A stretch of 45,463 bases of DNA from Bythopirellula sp. (GCA_028285205.1 JANQQA010000002.1:1-45463), one strand, 5' to 3'. Positions 8,001 through 15,952 are shown, counted from the stretch's first letter. Made by a program: numbers and translations. The notes: generated from the sequence alone by a model not told the origin.

Positions 8001-10326
8001 CCTCGGCTCTTGTCGACGTAGAAGCCGGATCAAGTTGCAATGCAGCTCGATACTGCTCACTCGAGCGATCCAAGATGCCGACCGACTCGTACAGCCGACC
8101 CAGCAAGACATGGGCACGCGCGAACAGCTTCGGAGAAAGCTGACGATGAACTGCCACATCCCCGTCATTGACGATCGACTCCAGAAGTCGTGTCGATGGA
8201 TACGGCCCACTTTCTTCCCACAACAATTGGGCGCGGATTACTGCCACACCTAATCTTAGTTTTGAGCGAGTCCGCCCACTAAACTCTGGCAATTGCTGAT
8301 CAACCAGATCAAGCGTCTCCGACACGCCCTCCCAATTCCGCAACTCCGTGAGTAGGGAAGCTAACGGGAGGAGTAGGTCAATCTCTTCGTCACCGACTTT
8401 CTCAAGCGCATCCCGCAGAACAGTGACCGCTTGTTGCCTGGAGTTCTCCGCATCGCCTATCCGTTTCAATTCGGAGAGCAACACATAGGGTCGCGGGTTG
8501 GTCGGAGTCGACTTGATGGCCAGCTTCAACAATCCTTCCGCCTCAGCCGACTTGCCGTCACGCTGCGCATGCGAAGCCGCAGCAATGTAGACTGTCGTCT
8601 GGTCGGCTGGGTTGGCCAGTTCGACGAGCTCCATCGCTTTGAGCAAATCCTGCTCTGCCTGTTCGGCAAGGCTTGGATCTTCCTCCGTTCCAGACTCCAC
8701 GGAAAACTGATATCTTGCCAGCCATGCCATCGGATCTTCGGAATGCTCGAGGACCAATTGGTCCATCACTTCTATGGCGAACGTCTCACGGGTCCGTCGA
8801 TCCGGCTTCAGTAGTTTGTCACGCCAGATGCGGGCAAGTTCCACCTGATAAACAATCTCGGTGGTTGCGAAAGCCCGTGTAGAATCAAGAGCACTGGCAA
8901 GATCGTCCCACGAGTAAGCCGTTGACGTCGAACCGTCGCGGAAGTGCTTAAGCAGGACGTCGGCATACAAAAACGTCGTGCGAGAGCGGGCCTCCTCACT
9001 CAATTCAGCCTGCTGTAGGCTCTCGCAAATTTGCAGAGTCTTGCCCACCTCACCAATATCGAACGCAGTACGAGCCGCGTATTCAGCCAGATCCGTTCGG
9101 GTCGCATTTGACTTCCAAGCACGATACGCGAGTGATAAGGCTCGCAATTGCTCCGTCCGGTTTGTCGCGGTCCTGCTGTAGACTTCCACGTACTGTTCGA
9201 AAACAGCTGGGTCGTCGGGGTTGGCTTGCAGATATCGTTCATAATAAACCGACGCCCATGGCCAATCCTGCGTCTGCTCATGCAGGCGTGCTTTCTCGAG
9301 CAACGCACTGAGCATGAGGCTGTTTTGCCGGTGCCCCCAGCCGAGCAGTACGCCGCCAACGACAAGCGCAGCTAGCGTCCACCTTGAGATCCAACTTATT
9401 CCTGCCGAGGGATCATTCCGAAGTCGGTCGACAGTTTGAAACAGCCATAGACTGAACAAGGCGAATAGCAGAACCGCCAATGGAATCATCAAATAGCCAG
9501 CAAAGTCGTGCGAGAATCTGCTTGCGAACTCCCCTGGATAGACCTGGAGCAAGAGGCCCGTGAGTGTAATGCGAAATACATTTGCCGCAATGGCAATTGG
9601 GACTGCTGCCAAGAGAATCAACGCTGCAACTCGGCCGCGCACTTGAGAAAAAACCACACACGCGACGGCCATCGCGAAGATGCCGTAGAACATTCTGAGG
9701 CCGCTGCAGGCACGCTCGATATCCAGTACGTGTTCGTTGAGTAATATCGTTGTCCCTTCTGCAATCGCCGGCTGGCCTAAGAGACGCAACGCCCAACTGC
9801 CTGCTTCGGTGGCGAAGTGTTGAAGCGGTGTACTCAGCAGAATCTCGATGCTTGTCGGAAGCGGTGTGGCAAACCACAGGAAAGCCATTGACGGCAACGT
9901 CCAGCGAAACCAACGTGCACCGTGAAACAGCAGTACCACCCCACCCAGCCAAAATGGAATTGACCATCCATCAAGCTCAGGCAGATACAAACGGCCTGCC
10001 GAGTATCTCAGCAAAGCAGCGAAGGCGAGTAGGATCAGACCTTCCCACCGTGGCCAGTACCACTCCCGTGGGCGCCCGTCCCGGCGGGCCCAGAGAAAAG
10101 CAAACGCAACGGGCACGACAAAGTAACCGTGCGAGTAGTCCGGATTGGATCTCCACGTCTCGAAGATGCTGCCAAGCGTCGTTGCGTATGCCCAGGTCCC
10201 CAGCAGCAACACCGCGATTTCGGCAATTCGCCACAGTCGCAATTGTGCTGGAGGTAACGAGCGCTGGATGCTCGGACGCAACCGATCAGGTTCGAGAAGA
10301 GAATCACCCATGAACTGTGCTCGCAT
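5056..10326 (-). CDS. exosortase fused to a very long TPR region (about 1756 residues)
   Basis: Exosortases are membrane cysteine proteases or transpeptidases that recognise PEP-CTERM tails. From the ATG at 10326, residues about 35-330 form a multi-pass membrane exosortase domain. The catalytic triad is visible: Cys 207 in ERACSGLR, Arg 252 in AANVFRIT and His 273 in RFSHDFAGY. After a last membrane segment (about 316-332) come some 1,400 residues of helical repeats of TPR type, with typical units such as ASVYYERYLQANPDDPAVFE and AADLYRKALAVDPQSELAKN. Usual exosortases have about 180-550 residues, so this is exceptionally long. TTG at 10332 and ATG at 10311 are alternative starts; none has a convincing ribosome binding site. 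The repeats may be a scaffold for substrates or polysaccharide enzymes; which side of the membrane they face is not evident. No frameshift was seen, so the fusion appears real. Confidence 0.9.
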   Translation of the reverse strand: MRAQFMGDSLLEPDRLRPSIQRSLPPAQLRLWRIAEIAVLLLGTWAYATTLGSIFETWRSNPDYSHGYFVVPVAFAFLWARRDGRPREWYWPRWEGLILLAFAALLRYSAGRLYLPELDGWSIPFWLGGVVLLFHGARWFRWTLPSMAFLWFATPLPTSIEILLSTPLQHFATEAGSWALRLLGQPAIAEGTTILLNEHVLDIERACSGLRMFYGIFAMAVACVVFSQVRGRVAALILLAAVPIAIAANVFRITLTGLLLQVYPGEFASRFSHDFAGYLMIPLAVLLFALFSLWLFQTVDRLRNDPSAGISWISRWTLAALVVGGVLLGWGHRQNSLMLSALLEKARLHEQTQDWPWASVYYERYLQANPDDPAVFEQYVEVYSRTATNRTEQLRALSLAYRAWKSNATRTDLAEYAARTAFDIGEVGKTLQICESLQQAELSEEARSRTTFLYADVLLKHFRDGSTSTAYSWDDLASALDSTRAFATTEIVYQVELARIWRDKLLKPDRRTRETFAIEVMDQLVLEHSEDPMAWLARYQFSVESGTEEDPSLAEQAEQDLLKAMELVELANPADQTTVYIAAASHAQRDGKSAEAEGLLKLAIKSTPTNPRPYVLLSELKRIGDAENSRQQAVTVLRDALEKVGDEEIDLLLPLASLLTELRNWEGVSETLDLVDQQLPEFSGRTRSKLRLGVAVIRAQLLWEESGPYPSTRLLESIVNDGDVAVHRQLSPKLFARAHVLLGRLYESVGILDRSSEQYRAALQLDPASTSTRAEAIAPVLNSGDLESAELLCRQLLRDVPDSRLALTALIRLETRRQLRLPVASRDWSIAQRALELATDRGVPPSKLLIAEIELLESQGDLAAARSKLDEALEQAPRQAVLWRESAMLLDRLGAMDEALAAAERYTDLLPNELEPVVLKATLLEKANRSEDAEQLLRDLLEQSTGRRWILAAQELARLQLLLGQLDEAKTLLAEVHRKDPANLIALNALADLAWATGNWGALERYEASLFDLEGESGSLWRYHRGQRLLELATSTLDPSFEELSRISHSLQELRPRWSKTSLLRGDIALRVGKIDAAIAAYQRAWTLGDRSALLADRLIELLTEQDREPEAQSYVLQVQNSLALSSQLFDRAMPYYVRQHQATALRLAKAWTARQPTDAKAHLRLGRVHVALSVLSETDSDDHLKQASKSFLRTLELSPQDVGVWLAYVSCARRLQGSEFALEDCLQGLVERLPFADSERELTLAQVYDELEEPLLARSHYRSAVELAKQRDNPADVAKVLAQEAEFYLDFAPAVAELRAHESLALDAKSLLPQRVLIRIQAESVSPKRIEAALQLTADSSQSQSEADTDFLRRERAKALMQRGQPEDLNEAIGLMETLLNQTREDRLLLASLYEKSDRIGPAFETLSRMASDRSAEPRDLAAFLEFWQRHFLAGSVLPDQPDFGAVANAIYDQLKRSPARQAEWLRLKLQEERLIRGEANLNWAWVQPYIDELLKVNRGMESWNPATRLAWCRSIQQTLCRQKLENYAYRFVKESPDTVSGADAAVALCHALILSPEVHDLFDKSPDFFSEIQLAYPQRADLARAIGDYMLMSGRYESAADLYRKALAVDPQSELAKNNLALALAELPGRLQEAKAVLDAAIEEHGSNPILLDTRSVIELINNRPQQALETLEQVLAASSNNAVGFVHTAMAHQQLGDRLRAREYYIDALALGLNETLLSVRDRAFCQEVSQQLEAMVSESDTLAVRNRLRKTN

Positions 10327-10694
10327 CTCCAAGCCAGCGGAGAAGCTAGTGAGAACGCTCTGTACCGACGATCGCTCTGATCGATCGAGCCGTGAGAGTC
10401 GGCGATCGACCGGGTCCGATACGAGGAGCCTGCCAAGGCTTCATCATAACGTGCAATATAGACAATTCACCCAGTGAACCGCACAAATACGATGCACGCA
10501 GCGAAGAGCCGCCCCACACTCGTTAGAGTCGGCAAAACATGACCTCGATCGCTGGCCAGTGTTCAGCTGGCTGGCACCCAACCCCGATCCGTCAGCCTCG
10601 ATCTCTGAGAGGTGCTCACGCGGACTCGGCGGCGGCAACAATCTGGGCAACACGCCCTGAACCGGCGGAACGGGCTCAACCTGCAGGTATGGTC
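10327..10694. other. non-coding gap between the PEP-CTERM gene and the exosortase gene
   Basis: No convincing gene is seen in these 368 bases. There is a short inverted repeat TTCAC-CCA-GTGAA (10466-10478) and several GATCG runs between about 10369 and 10425. On the minus strand TATATT near 10455 could be a -10 box, but no matching -35 was found, so I call no promoter. The gap probably holds the exosortase leader, since both flanking genes run leftwards. TGGCAC on the plus strand near 10575 lacks the GC expected for a sigma-54 -12 element. Confidence 0.5.
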
Positions 10695-10706
10695 TCACGC
10701 GTGAGA
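10693..10706. repeat. 14-base perfect palindrome over the stop codon of the PEP-CTERM gene
   Basis: TCTCACGCGTGAGA is its own reverse complement and covers the last codons and TGA stop of the minus-strand PEP-CTERM gene. In RNA it could form only a five-pair stem with a CGCG loop. There is no T-run on the minus-strand side, so it is not a standard terminator for that gene. It may be a protein site or chance. Confidence 0.4.
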
Positions 10707-11438
10707 GTTTTGCTTGTTCTTATAAAGTACAAAACCGAAGCCACAGCACCCAACGACGGCCCAGACGACCATGGCCGCAGGCTCCGGGGTACCACTTACG
10801 ACGATCCCTTGCGGCCCAGCAGAGCCCTGGTCGGCGAGCCCATCTTCAGCGCCATCGGCCGGAGTGTTCGCACCGCCAGCGCCACCTCCGCCGGCGCCAC
10901 CAGTCCCGGAACCGCCAGCCGTGTTTTCTCCACTGTCGAGTAGCGAAATATCGAGTCCAGGATCGCCATTCGCGTTGGGATCAAGTTCAACCGCGTCGTT
11001 ATTGACCGCTACGACCGTTTGGATGATTTCGCGTCCGCCATCCCGTTGTCTCGAATTCCTACGGGCTGCCCCTGGGCCGCCTCCACCACCGGCGCCACCA
11101 CCACCGCCCGACGAGCGTATCGACCGGGGAGACCAAAGCCGCTCGGTTGAGCGTACTCTTGGGCCATCACCTCGCCGCCTATCGCTTTTTCGAGACTTCG
11201 GCGTGAAGTTCCACCTGTCGGATGCATCCCTGAGACCGAATTCTTCGAGTTCGCCGGTGGCACGTTCCGACCCGGCTTCCTCAATTGCGCTGGATGCGTC
11301 TAGTTCGCCGTCCCCCAGGTCAATGTTGTCGATTACCACGTGGGCAGTCGATGTCGAAGCCATAAGCAGTGGCGTCGCGATCGAGAGCAGAAATACCCGG
11401 TGAAAACCGGACCGATGCAATCTGGGAACGTAGGACAT
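10695..11438 (-). CDS. glycine-rich PEP-CTERM protein, candidate substrate of the adjacent exosortase
   Basis: From ATG at 11438 (preferred because it begins a normal signal peptide) the protein has 247 residues. Residues 1-32 are the signal peptide, with core FLLSIATPLLMASTS. The mature part has an acidic segment, an Arg/Ser/Lys-rich segment (about 75-125), two glycine tracts (SSGGGGGAGGGGGPG near 110 and GTGGAGGGGAGGAN near 180) and an Asp/Asn-rich stretch between. The C-terminus is a complete PEP-CTERM sorting signal: GTPEPAAM, hydrophobic VVWAVVGCCGFGFVLY, then KNKQ. The signal peptide implies export, and the tail is expected to be cut by an exosortase. The gene lies directly upstream of the exosortase gene on the same strand. 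The frame is open to 11534, but that extension lacks signal-peptide features. The glycine tracts suggest a flexible matrix or surface protein; function is unknown. Confidence 0.8.
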   Translation of the reverse strand: MSYVPRLHRSGFHRVFLLSIATPLLMASTSTAHVVIDNIDLGDGELDASSAIEEAGSERATGELEEFGLRDASDRWNFTPKSRKSDRRRGDGPRVRSTERLWSPRSIRSSGGGGGAGGGGGPGAARRNSRQRDGGREIIQTVVAVNNDAVELDPNANGDPGLDISLLDSGENTAGGSGTGGAGGGGAGGANTPADGAEDGLADQGSAGPQGIVVSGTPEPAAMVVWAVVGCCGFGFVLYKNKQNSHA

Positions 11439-11515
11439 GGCTGCTGGTTGCCTTCTCTGTATACGGATTCTGGCGATCTTGTGGCTTAAGACATGACAAT
11501 CTGAATGCAGATACC

Positions 11516-11533
11516 GTGCCGCAACGGTGCCCA
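11516..11533 (-). promoter_or_regulatory. possible sigma-54 (-24/-12) promoter for the PEP-CTERM gene
   Basis: On the minus strand the sequence reads GGGCAC, five bases, CGGCA. The invariant GG (11530-11531) and GC (11518-11519) are ten bases apart, as in sigma-54 promoters (consensus TGGCAC-N5-TTGCA). The -24 half matches 5 of 6 positions and the -12 half only 3 of 5. Transcription would start near 11506, giving a leader of about 70 bases before ATG 11438. A sigma-54 activator is encoded just to the right (12473). The match is imperfect and found by eye, so chance is possible. Confidence 0.3.
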
Positions 11534-12268
11534 ATTACCACCCGTACATTCACTTTATCCAATCTACCCCGATTAACAAGCAGAATCCGCCAGTATGTCG
11601 CGAGTTTTCTTCCCGCTTGCCGAGCGCGCCGTCGAGGGGCACCGCAATTGCGGCCTTGGAGCCTGATAATCGCCGTTACTAATTTATTGATATGATACCA
11701 GCATGCTCTTGAGAATCGCATCAGACCGACTCACCAATGTGAATCCACACGGCGACGAAAACGACCACTTTGACCCCGCTAGCTGTGAACTTGGCCGCGC
11801 TTAGCGGTCAGCAGCCCCACAGTTGATGACAACCGACATATTCAGCAATTACGCTGCCATATCACAATTTTCGAGGCATAAAATTGTTGCATTGGTAGGC
11901 ACTCTCGTTTAATCTGACCGGTAAGAGTGGGGGGGACCTATTTCAAAAGGGGTTAACCATAAAATGTGACACTCGCTGCAATCTGGCTGCCGCGATCTTG
12001 TTTATCACCAGGTATCAAGACAGTAAATTAGTGCTCGCACTATGGACAGATTCGACGCCAGCGCGATGACTGCGAATCGCTGTGTCTTGCTTGCGTGGTC
12101 CGACTGAGTGGCCTGAGCACCGTTGGGGCTCAGGGCCGTGGCAGCAGATCGTCGTTCGATTCAACCAGGTTTTTGAATCTCTTAATCGGGCAGAGTCGGG
12201 GCACTCCGCTTTTCTCGCATGCCTGAAGACTGACCGTATAGCCATGTCATGCGTGGACTGCGGGGGAT

Positions 12269-12296
12269 CAATTGACCTGGACGCCTGAGTCAATTG
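12269..12296. repeat. inverted repeat CAATTGAC-N12-GTCAATTG upstream of the regulator gene
   Basis: Two perfect 8-base arms (12269-12276 and 12289-12296) have centres 20 bases apart, about two helical turns, as expected for a dimeric activator or repressor site. It lies about 180 bases before the sigma-54 activator gene and about 770 bases from the possible sigma-54 promoter at 11516. There is no T-run after it, so a terminator is unlikely. A binding site for the activator itself is inference. Confidence 0.4.
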
Positions 12297-12472
12297 GTCT
12301 GGCTCACGACGGCAATGCCAATTCGTCGACGCTGCGAATGATCCAGAACTGATGAATGCGTATCTCACTATCCACCAGCGCGTAATCAAGGAGTGATTTC
12401 TCAAACAATAAGGCTCTTGCACGAACACGTACGCAACTGACTCAACTTGCTTACCTACCTTACGACTCCACC

Positions 12473-14284
12473 ATGACCAGGGCACCAATGCGGACCGTAA
12501 AGACCGAACCATCAACGTTACCATCCATCCTGCTTCTTCTCGAATCCGAAGAGCATTCCCACGAACTTGAATCTCGACTTTCTAACTTAGAATGTCGATG
12601 CCGAGAGGTATCCTCATGGGACGAGTTTCAAGAGTTCGTGGAAAGTGAACCGCCAGAATTCGCGGTGATTTCTCTGGAGTTTGCCGGCAAGTGTTCTTTG
12701 CAGCTATGTAAAGGGCACACCCAACTGCTCGATCAGATCCCGGTAGCGTTCTTCACCGAGGATGCATCGAGCAGCTTTGAAAAGTCGATGGCAGCGATAC
12801 GCCTCGGGGCCGTCGATGTGATCACTCCACCTATGAACTATGAGAAACTCGAGCAAATCTCAGACATCGCGGAGCAGCAATGGCGAGTTAATCGCAAACT
12901 GAACACGGCGGAGATGCACTTTGAGAATGACTCTGACGATGGAGGTGTTAAGAGGCTTCTAACTGATCCAAATCCAAGTTCTATGGCTGCCCAGGGTGCT
13001 CCGTTCTCGGCGCCGCTAGAAGTGGTAACAGATTCCGCTGAATCTCCGCGCGTCCATCAGGACGGGAACGCCGATAGCAGCGTTTTTCGCCGCCGCTGGG
13101 TCACAGACTACTCGCCGCCATCTCAATCGCGAGCCGTGCCCGCTAATGATTCCGCTAGCCGGCGACGCAATAACACATGCCCGCAGGCACTCGCCCGTTG
13201 CGTTTCGCAACAATCCAAAATCAAGGAACTTGAGACATGGATTCTAGGCTCAAGTCCGGCGATGCAGTCGGTTCGATCCATTATCGCAGAGGTCGCCGAT
13301 ACCAAAGCCAACGTGATGATTTACGGGGCAAGTGGGACTGGCAAGGAACTAGTCGCGACGGCCGTTCACAAGCTCAGTAGTCGTTGCAAGGGCCGATTCG
13401 AGCCGGTCAACATGACTGAGATTCCCCACGAACTCGCAGAGAGCCTGCTGTTTGGGCACGAAAAGGGCGCGTTTACTGGAGCTGACTGCCGACAGATTGG
13501 TGTTTGCGAGGCCGCCGACGGAGGAACTCTGTTCCTTGACGAGATCGGAGAAATGGCGCTCGCCACCCAGCCAAAGCTGCTTCGCTTCCTGCAGGAAGGC
13601 ACCGTTAAGCGGATCGGTTCGCGAACGATCAAGAAGGTCGACGTACGGGTAATCACCGCTACTAATCGATCGCCAGAGAAGATTGTGAAAGAAGGGCTGA
13701 TGCGCGAGGATTTGTTCTTTAGACTCCACGTCGTCCCGATCTATATTCCACCGCTGAAAGATCGACCTGAGGATATCGAGCAATTGGCGATGCTGTTCTT
13801 GCAGCGGTACGTCAAGGCTTACAACCGAACTGTGGAAGGCTTCACCAAAGAGGCACTCGACGTATTTCGCCTTCACGATTGGCCTGGCAACGTGAGACAA
13901 CTAGAAAACGTTGTCGAGCGATTGGTTGTGTTCGCCAAAGGCCGCTTGATTGATGTTCCGGAAATCCCCGCCGAGATTCATGCGGCATCGATGTTTGATG
14001 CCTCCCCGAAGGTTGCTTCCCCGAGTGAGACAAACAGTGTTCTTTCCGACGACATTCCTCATGCTGTCGAAGTGCAGTCGAGTGAGGCAGCCAGCGCTAT
14101 AGCCTCGATGTCTGCGATTCAGCGAACTGAGCGAGCAGCAATCATCGAGGCACTTCAGCGCTGCGATGGCCATGTGATTGACGCAGCGAAGCTACTCGGG
14201 CTCGGTCAGGCGACCGTTTATCGCAAAATCAAGCAATACCACATCCCGCATCAACGTCGCCGTCGCCGTCGGAGTCCGAAGTAA
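12473..14284 (+). CDS. sigma-54-dependent transcriptional activator (NtrC family) with degenerate receiver domain
   Basis: The 603-residue protein has three parts. Residues about 17-145 resemble a response-regulator receiver, but the phosphorylation residues are gone: the acidic pair is ES, the expected acceptor Asp aligns with Ser 67 in AVISLEF, and the conserved Lys is Pro in DVITPP. A low-complexity linker runs to about 250. Residues 256-500 are an AAA+ sigma-54 activation domain with Walker A GASGTGKE (285-292), GAFTGA (332-337) that contacts sigma-54, and Walker B GGTLFLDE (350-357). A Fis-type helix-turn-helix follows (551-590), ending in an Arg-rich tail RRRRRR. It probably activates sigma-54 promoters by a signal other than phosphorylation. 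Its place between the exosortase locus and the polysaccharide operon suggests it controls one or both, like the PrsR-type regulators of proteobacterial PEP-CTERM loci. ATG 12488 is an alternative start. Confidence 0.88.
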   Translation: MTRAPMRTVKTEPSTLPSILLLLESEEHSHELESRLSNLECRCREVSSWDEFQEFVESEPPEFAVISLEFAGKCSLQLCKGHTQLLDQIPVAFFTEDASSSFEKSMAAIRLGAVDVITPPMNYEKLEQISDIAEQQWRVNRKLNTAEMHFENDSDDGGVKRLLTDPNPSSMAAQGAPFSAPLEVVTDSAESPRVHQDGNADSSVFRRRWVTDYSPPSQSRAVPANDSASRRRNNTCPQALARCVSQQSKIKELETWILGSSPAMQSVRSIIAEVADTKANVMIYGASGTGKELVATAVHKLSSRCKGRFEPVNMTEIPHELAESLLFGHEKGAFTGADCRQIGVCEAADGGTLFLDEIGEMALATQPKLLRFLQEGTVKRIGSRTIKKVDVRVITATNRSPEKIVKEGLMREDLFFRLHVVPIYIPPLKDRPEDIEQLAMLFLQRYVKAYNRTVEGFTKEALDVFRLHDWPGNVRQLENVVERLVVFAKGRLIDVPEIPAEIHAASMFDASPKVASPSETNSVLSDDIPHAVEVQSSEAASAIASMSAIQRTERAAIIEALQRCDGHVIDAAKLLGLGQATVYRKIKQYHIPHQRRRRRRSPK

Positions 14285-14353
14285 TGCTCCAACCCATGGC
14301 GTTCGAGCGTTCGTCCGCCACTTAACCTGTCGAGCCATACTCGACATCATGGT

Positions 14354-14380
14354 GCCGAACTCGGAGAGTTCGGCTTTCTT
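14354..14380 (+). terminator. intrinsic terminator after the sigma-54 activator gene
   Basis: GCCGAACTC (14354-14362), loop GGA, and GAGTTCGGC (14366-14374) form a perfect 9-pair GC-rich stem, followed by TTTCTT. It lies 70 bases after the regulator stop and 67 before the flippase gene, so it separates the regulator from the polysaccharide operon. Confidence 0.78.
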
Positions 14381-14446
14381 CAGTCTGACGCATAGGAGCA
14401 GTCGTCAGCGTTTCCGTACAGAAGTGAGCAAGCGACGCTGAAAGTC

Positions 14447-15952
14447 ATGCCCAATGTATGGTGGCAATCACCATACTCCCAGGCCATGCGAGCCTCAGGT
14501 CAATATGCCGTACAAGCCGTCGTCACGATGCCGCAAAGTAGTTCGATAAAATCTGCCGCCTCTGTAATGGCCTTGGCACAGTTGGTCAATGTGGCCGGTC
14601 GCTTTGCGCGAAACGTCATATTGGCGAGGCTGCTGTTGCCTGCGGATTTTGGCATCGGTGCGACGTTCGCGCTGACGCTCAGCTTGTTGGAAATGATCAC
14701 TGAACTCGGACCTCGCAAGCAGCTTGTACAAGCCCCCGACGGAGGTTCGCCCGCTTGGCAAGGGAACGCGCACCTGTTGTTCGTGGTCCGTGGAGCGATC
14801 GTAGGCGGGGTGCTTTTCTTCCTTGCCCCGGTGTTTGCTAGGTACTTCAATGCCCCGGAAGCGACAGCATCTTTCCAATTGCTGTGCTTGGTGCCAATGA
14901 TCCGAGGTTTTATTCATTTTGACGTTTTTCGCTACCAGCGTGATCTGCAACTCGGTCGGCTGGCAACCTTTCAGGCGGTTCCCACAATCATCGGCGTACT
15001 GCTTGCGCCACTATTCGCGCTCCACTTCGGAAACTACCAGGCTTTTCTTGCGGTGATCCTGACCGAGATAGCAGTTGCCACCATCCTGTCACACCTACTG
15101 GCCCAGCGCGCTTATCGATGGAACTTCGAAAGTGCCATCTGGAAAAGCTTCATCAGCTTCGGTTGGCCACTGATTGGCAATGGTCTGCTGATGTATTCCG
15201 TGATGCACGGCGATCGATTCTTGATCGCTTCATACTTCGACATGGACGTGCTCGGGGCGTTCTCCGTTGTCTTTATGCTCTCACTAACGCCGACGATGGC
15301 GTTAGCAAATTTGCACGGATCGATTGCGCTGCCGCTGCTATCTCGATCTCGCGGAAACACCGAGAAGTTACACAGCTACTGCTGGCGGTCAGCACAAGTG
15401 ATGTGCCTGTTGGCTGGCCTATTGGCCACCCTTTTTCTTACCGCTGGGCCGTGGTTAGTAACGACGATTTATGGTGAGCGATATCTATTGGCCTCTGCCG
15501 CGATCCCGTGGATTGGGCTCATGTGTGCCATACGACTCGCGCGCACGACGGCTTCCATGACGGCAGTTGCACATGGTGAAACAAAGATACCACTGATTTC
15601 AAATCTCGCCCGCGGGACTTCGTTCTTGGTGGCATGGTTCTTGGCGTCTAGAGGGGCCGGTCTGGTTACGATTCCGATTTGCGGCTTTGTAGGCGAACTC
15701 TGCGCGTACGGTATTTCAGTCTATCTTGTTGGACGTCGATGTGGACTGCGGACCGAGGTCTTTTACGGCCCACTTTGCATCGTCGCGGCTTTCGTAGCCG
15801 GTGCGTGGTTGATGACCCACTTCGATTTGCCAATTCCTGGCATTGCTCCACCATTAATAGCATTGCTGTGGCTGGCGGCGCTGGTTGCGTACTGCGCGAC
15901 GATTTGGCCCTCTTTGCGACAGATGGTCTTTGCAATGCTGCGGCCGAGTTGA
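14447..15952 (+). CDS. polysaccharide flippase (Wzx/MOP superfamily)
   Basis: This is a multi-pass membrane protein of up to 501 residues with about 12-14 hydrophobic segments, of the oligosaccharide flippase family that moves lipid-linked sugar units across the inner membrane. The N-terminal SSSIKSAASVMALAQLVN and ARNVILARLLLPADFGIG match the usual first helices and the LLxPxDFG loop. A central segment GWPLIGNGLLMYSVMHGDRF is also typical. The ATG at 14528 (MPQSSSIKSA) gives the more usual N-terminus; starts at 14447 or 14486 would add 27 or 14 residues of unclear value. It is the first gene of the plus-strand polysaccharide operon, just after a terminator. Its partner polymerase-like gene is at 17933. 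Confidence 0.85.
   Translation: MPNVWWQSPYSQAMRASGQYAVQAVVTMPQSSSIKSAASVMALAQLVNVAGRFARNVILARLLLPADFGIGATFALTLSLLEMITELGPRKQLVQAPDGGSPAWQGNAHLLFVVRGAIVGGVLFFLAPVFARYFNAPEATASFQLLCLVPMIRGFIHFDVFRYQRDLQLGRLATFQAVPTIIGVLLAPLFALHFGNYQAFLAVILTEIAVATILSHLLAQRAYRWNFESAIWKSFISFGWPLIGNGLLMYSVMHGDRFLIASYFDMDVLGAFSVVFMLSLTPTMALANLHGSIALPLLSRSRGNTEKLHSYCWRSAQVMCLLAGLLATLFLTAGPWLVTTIYGERYLLASAAIPWIGLMCAIRLARTTASMTAVAHGETKIPLISNLARGTSFLVAWFLASRGAGLVTIPICGFVGELCAYGISVYLVGRRCGLRTEVFYGPLCIVAAFVAGAWLMTHFDLPIPGIAPPLIALLWLAALVAYCATIWPSLRQMVFAMLRPS

Larger units (their letters stand above)
11439..12472. other. one-kilobase intergenic region between divergent PEP-CTERM and regulator genes
   Basis: Open frames here (for example minus 12015-12524) show no domain, signal peptide or start site and have the Arg/Ser/Cys/Trp-rich look of chance translations. 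Visible items are the possible sigma-54 site at 11516-11533, AT-rich DNA around 11675-11700 and 11870-11890, a run of seven G at 11929-11935, and the inverted repeat at 12269-12296. A 33-codon frame from ATG 11703 has no support. The length is unusual in an otherwise compact window, so distal activator sites or a small RNA are possible, but nothing definite can be called. Confidence 0.5.

Noticed and set aside
10480..10580. Sigma-54 promoter in front of the exosortase gene
   Set aside because: Candidate GG/GC pairs near 10500 match too few flanking bases, and the TGGCAC near 10575 is on the other strand without a -12 GC.
10771..11403. 210-residue plus-strand Pro-rich frame
   Set aside because: It is the mirror of the glycine tracts in the PEP-CTERM gene, which has a signal peptide and sorting tail.
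12015..12524. 169-residue minus-strand open frame upstream of the regulator
   Set aside because: No domain, signal peptide or start site; Arg/Ser/Cys/Trp-rich composition of a chance frame; it overlaps the start of the sigma-54 activator.
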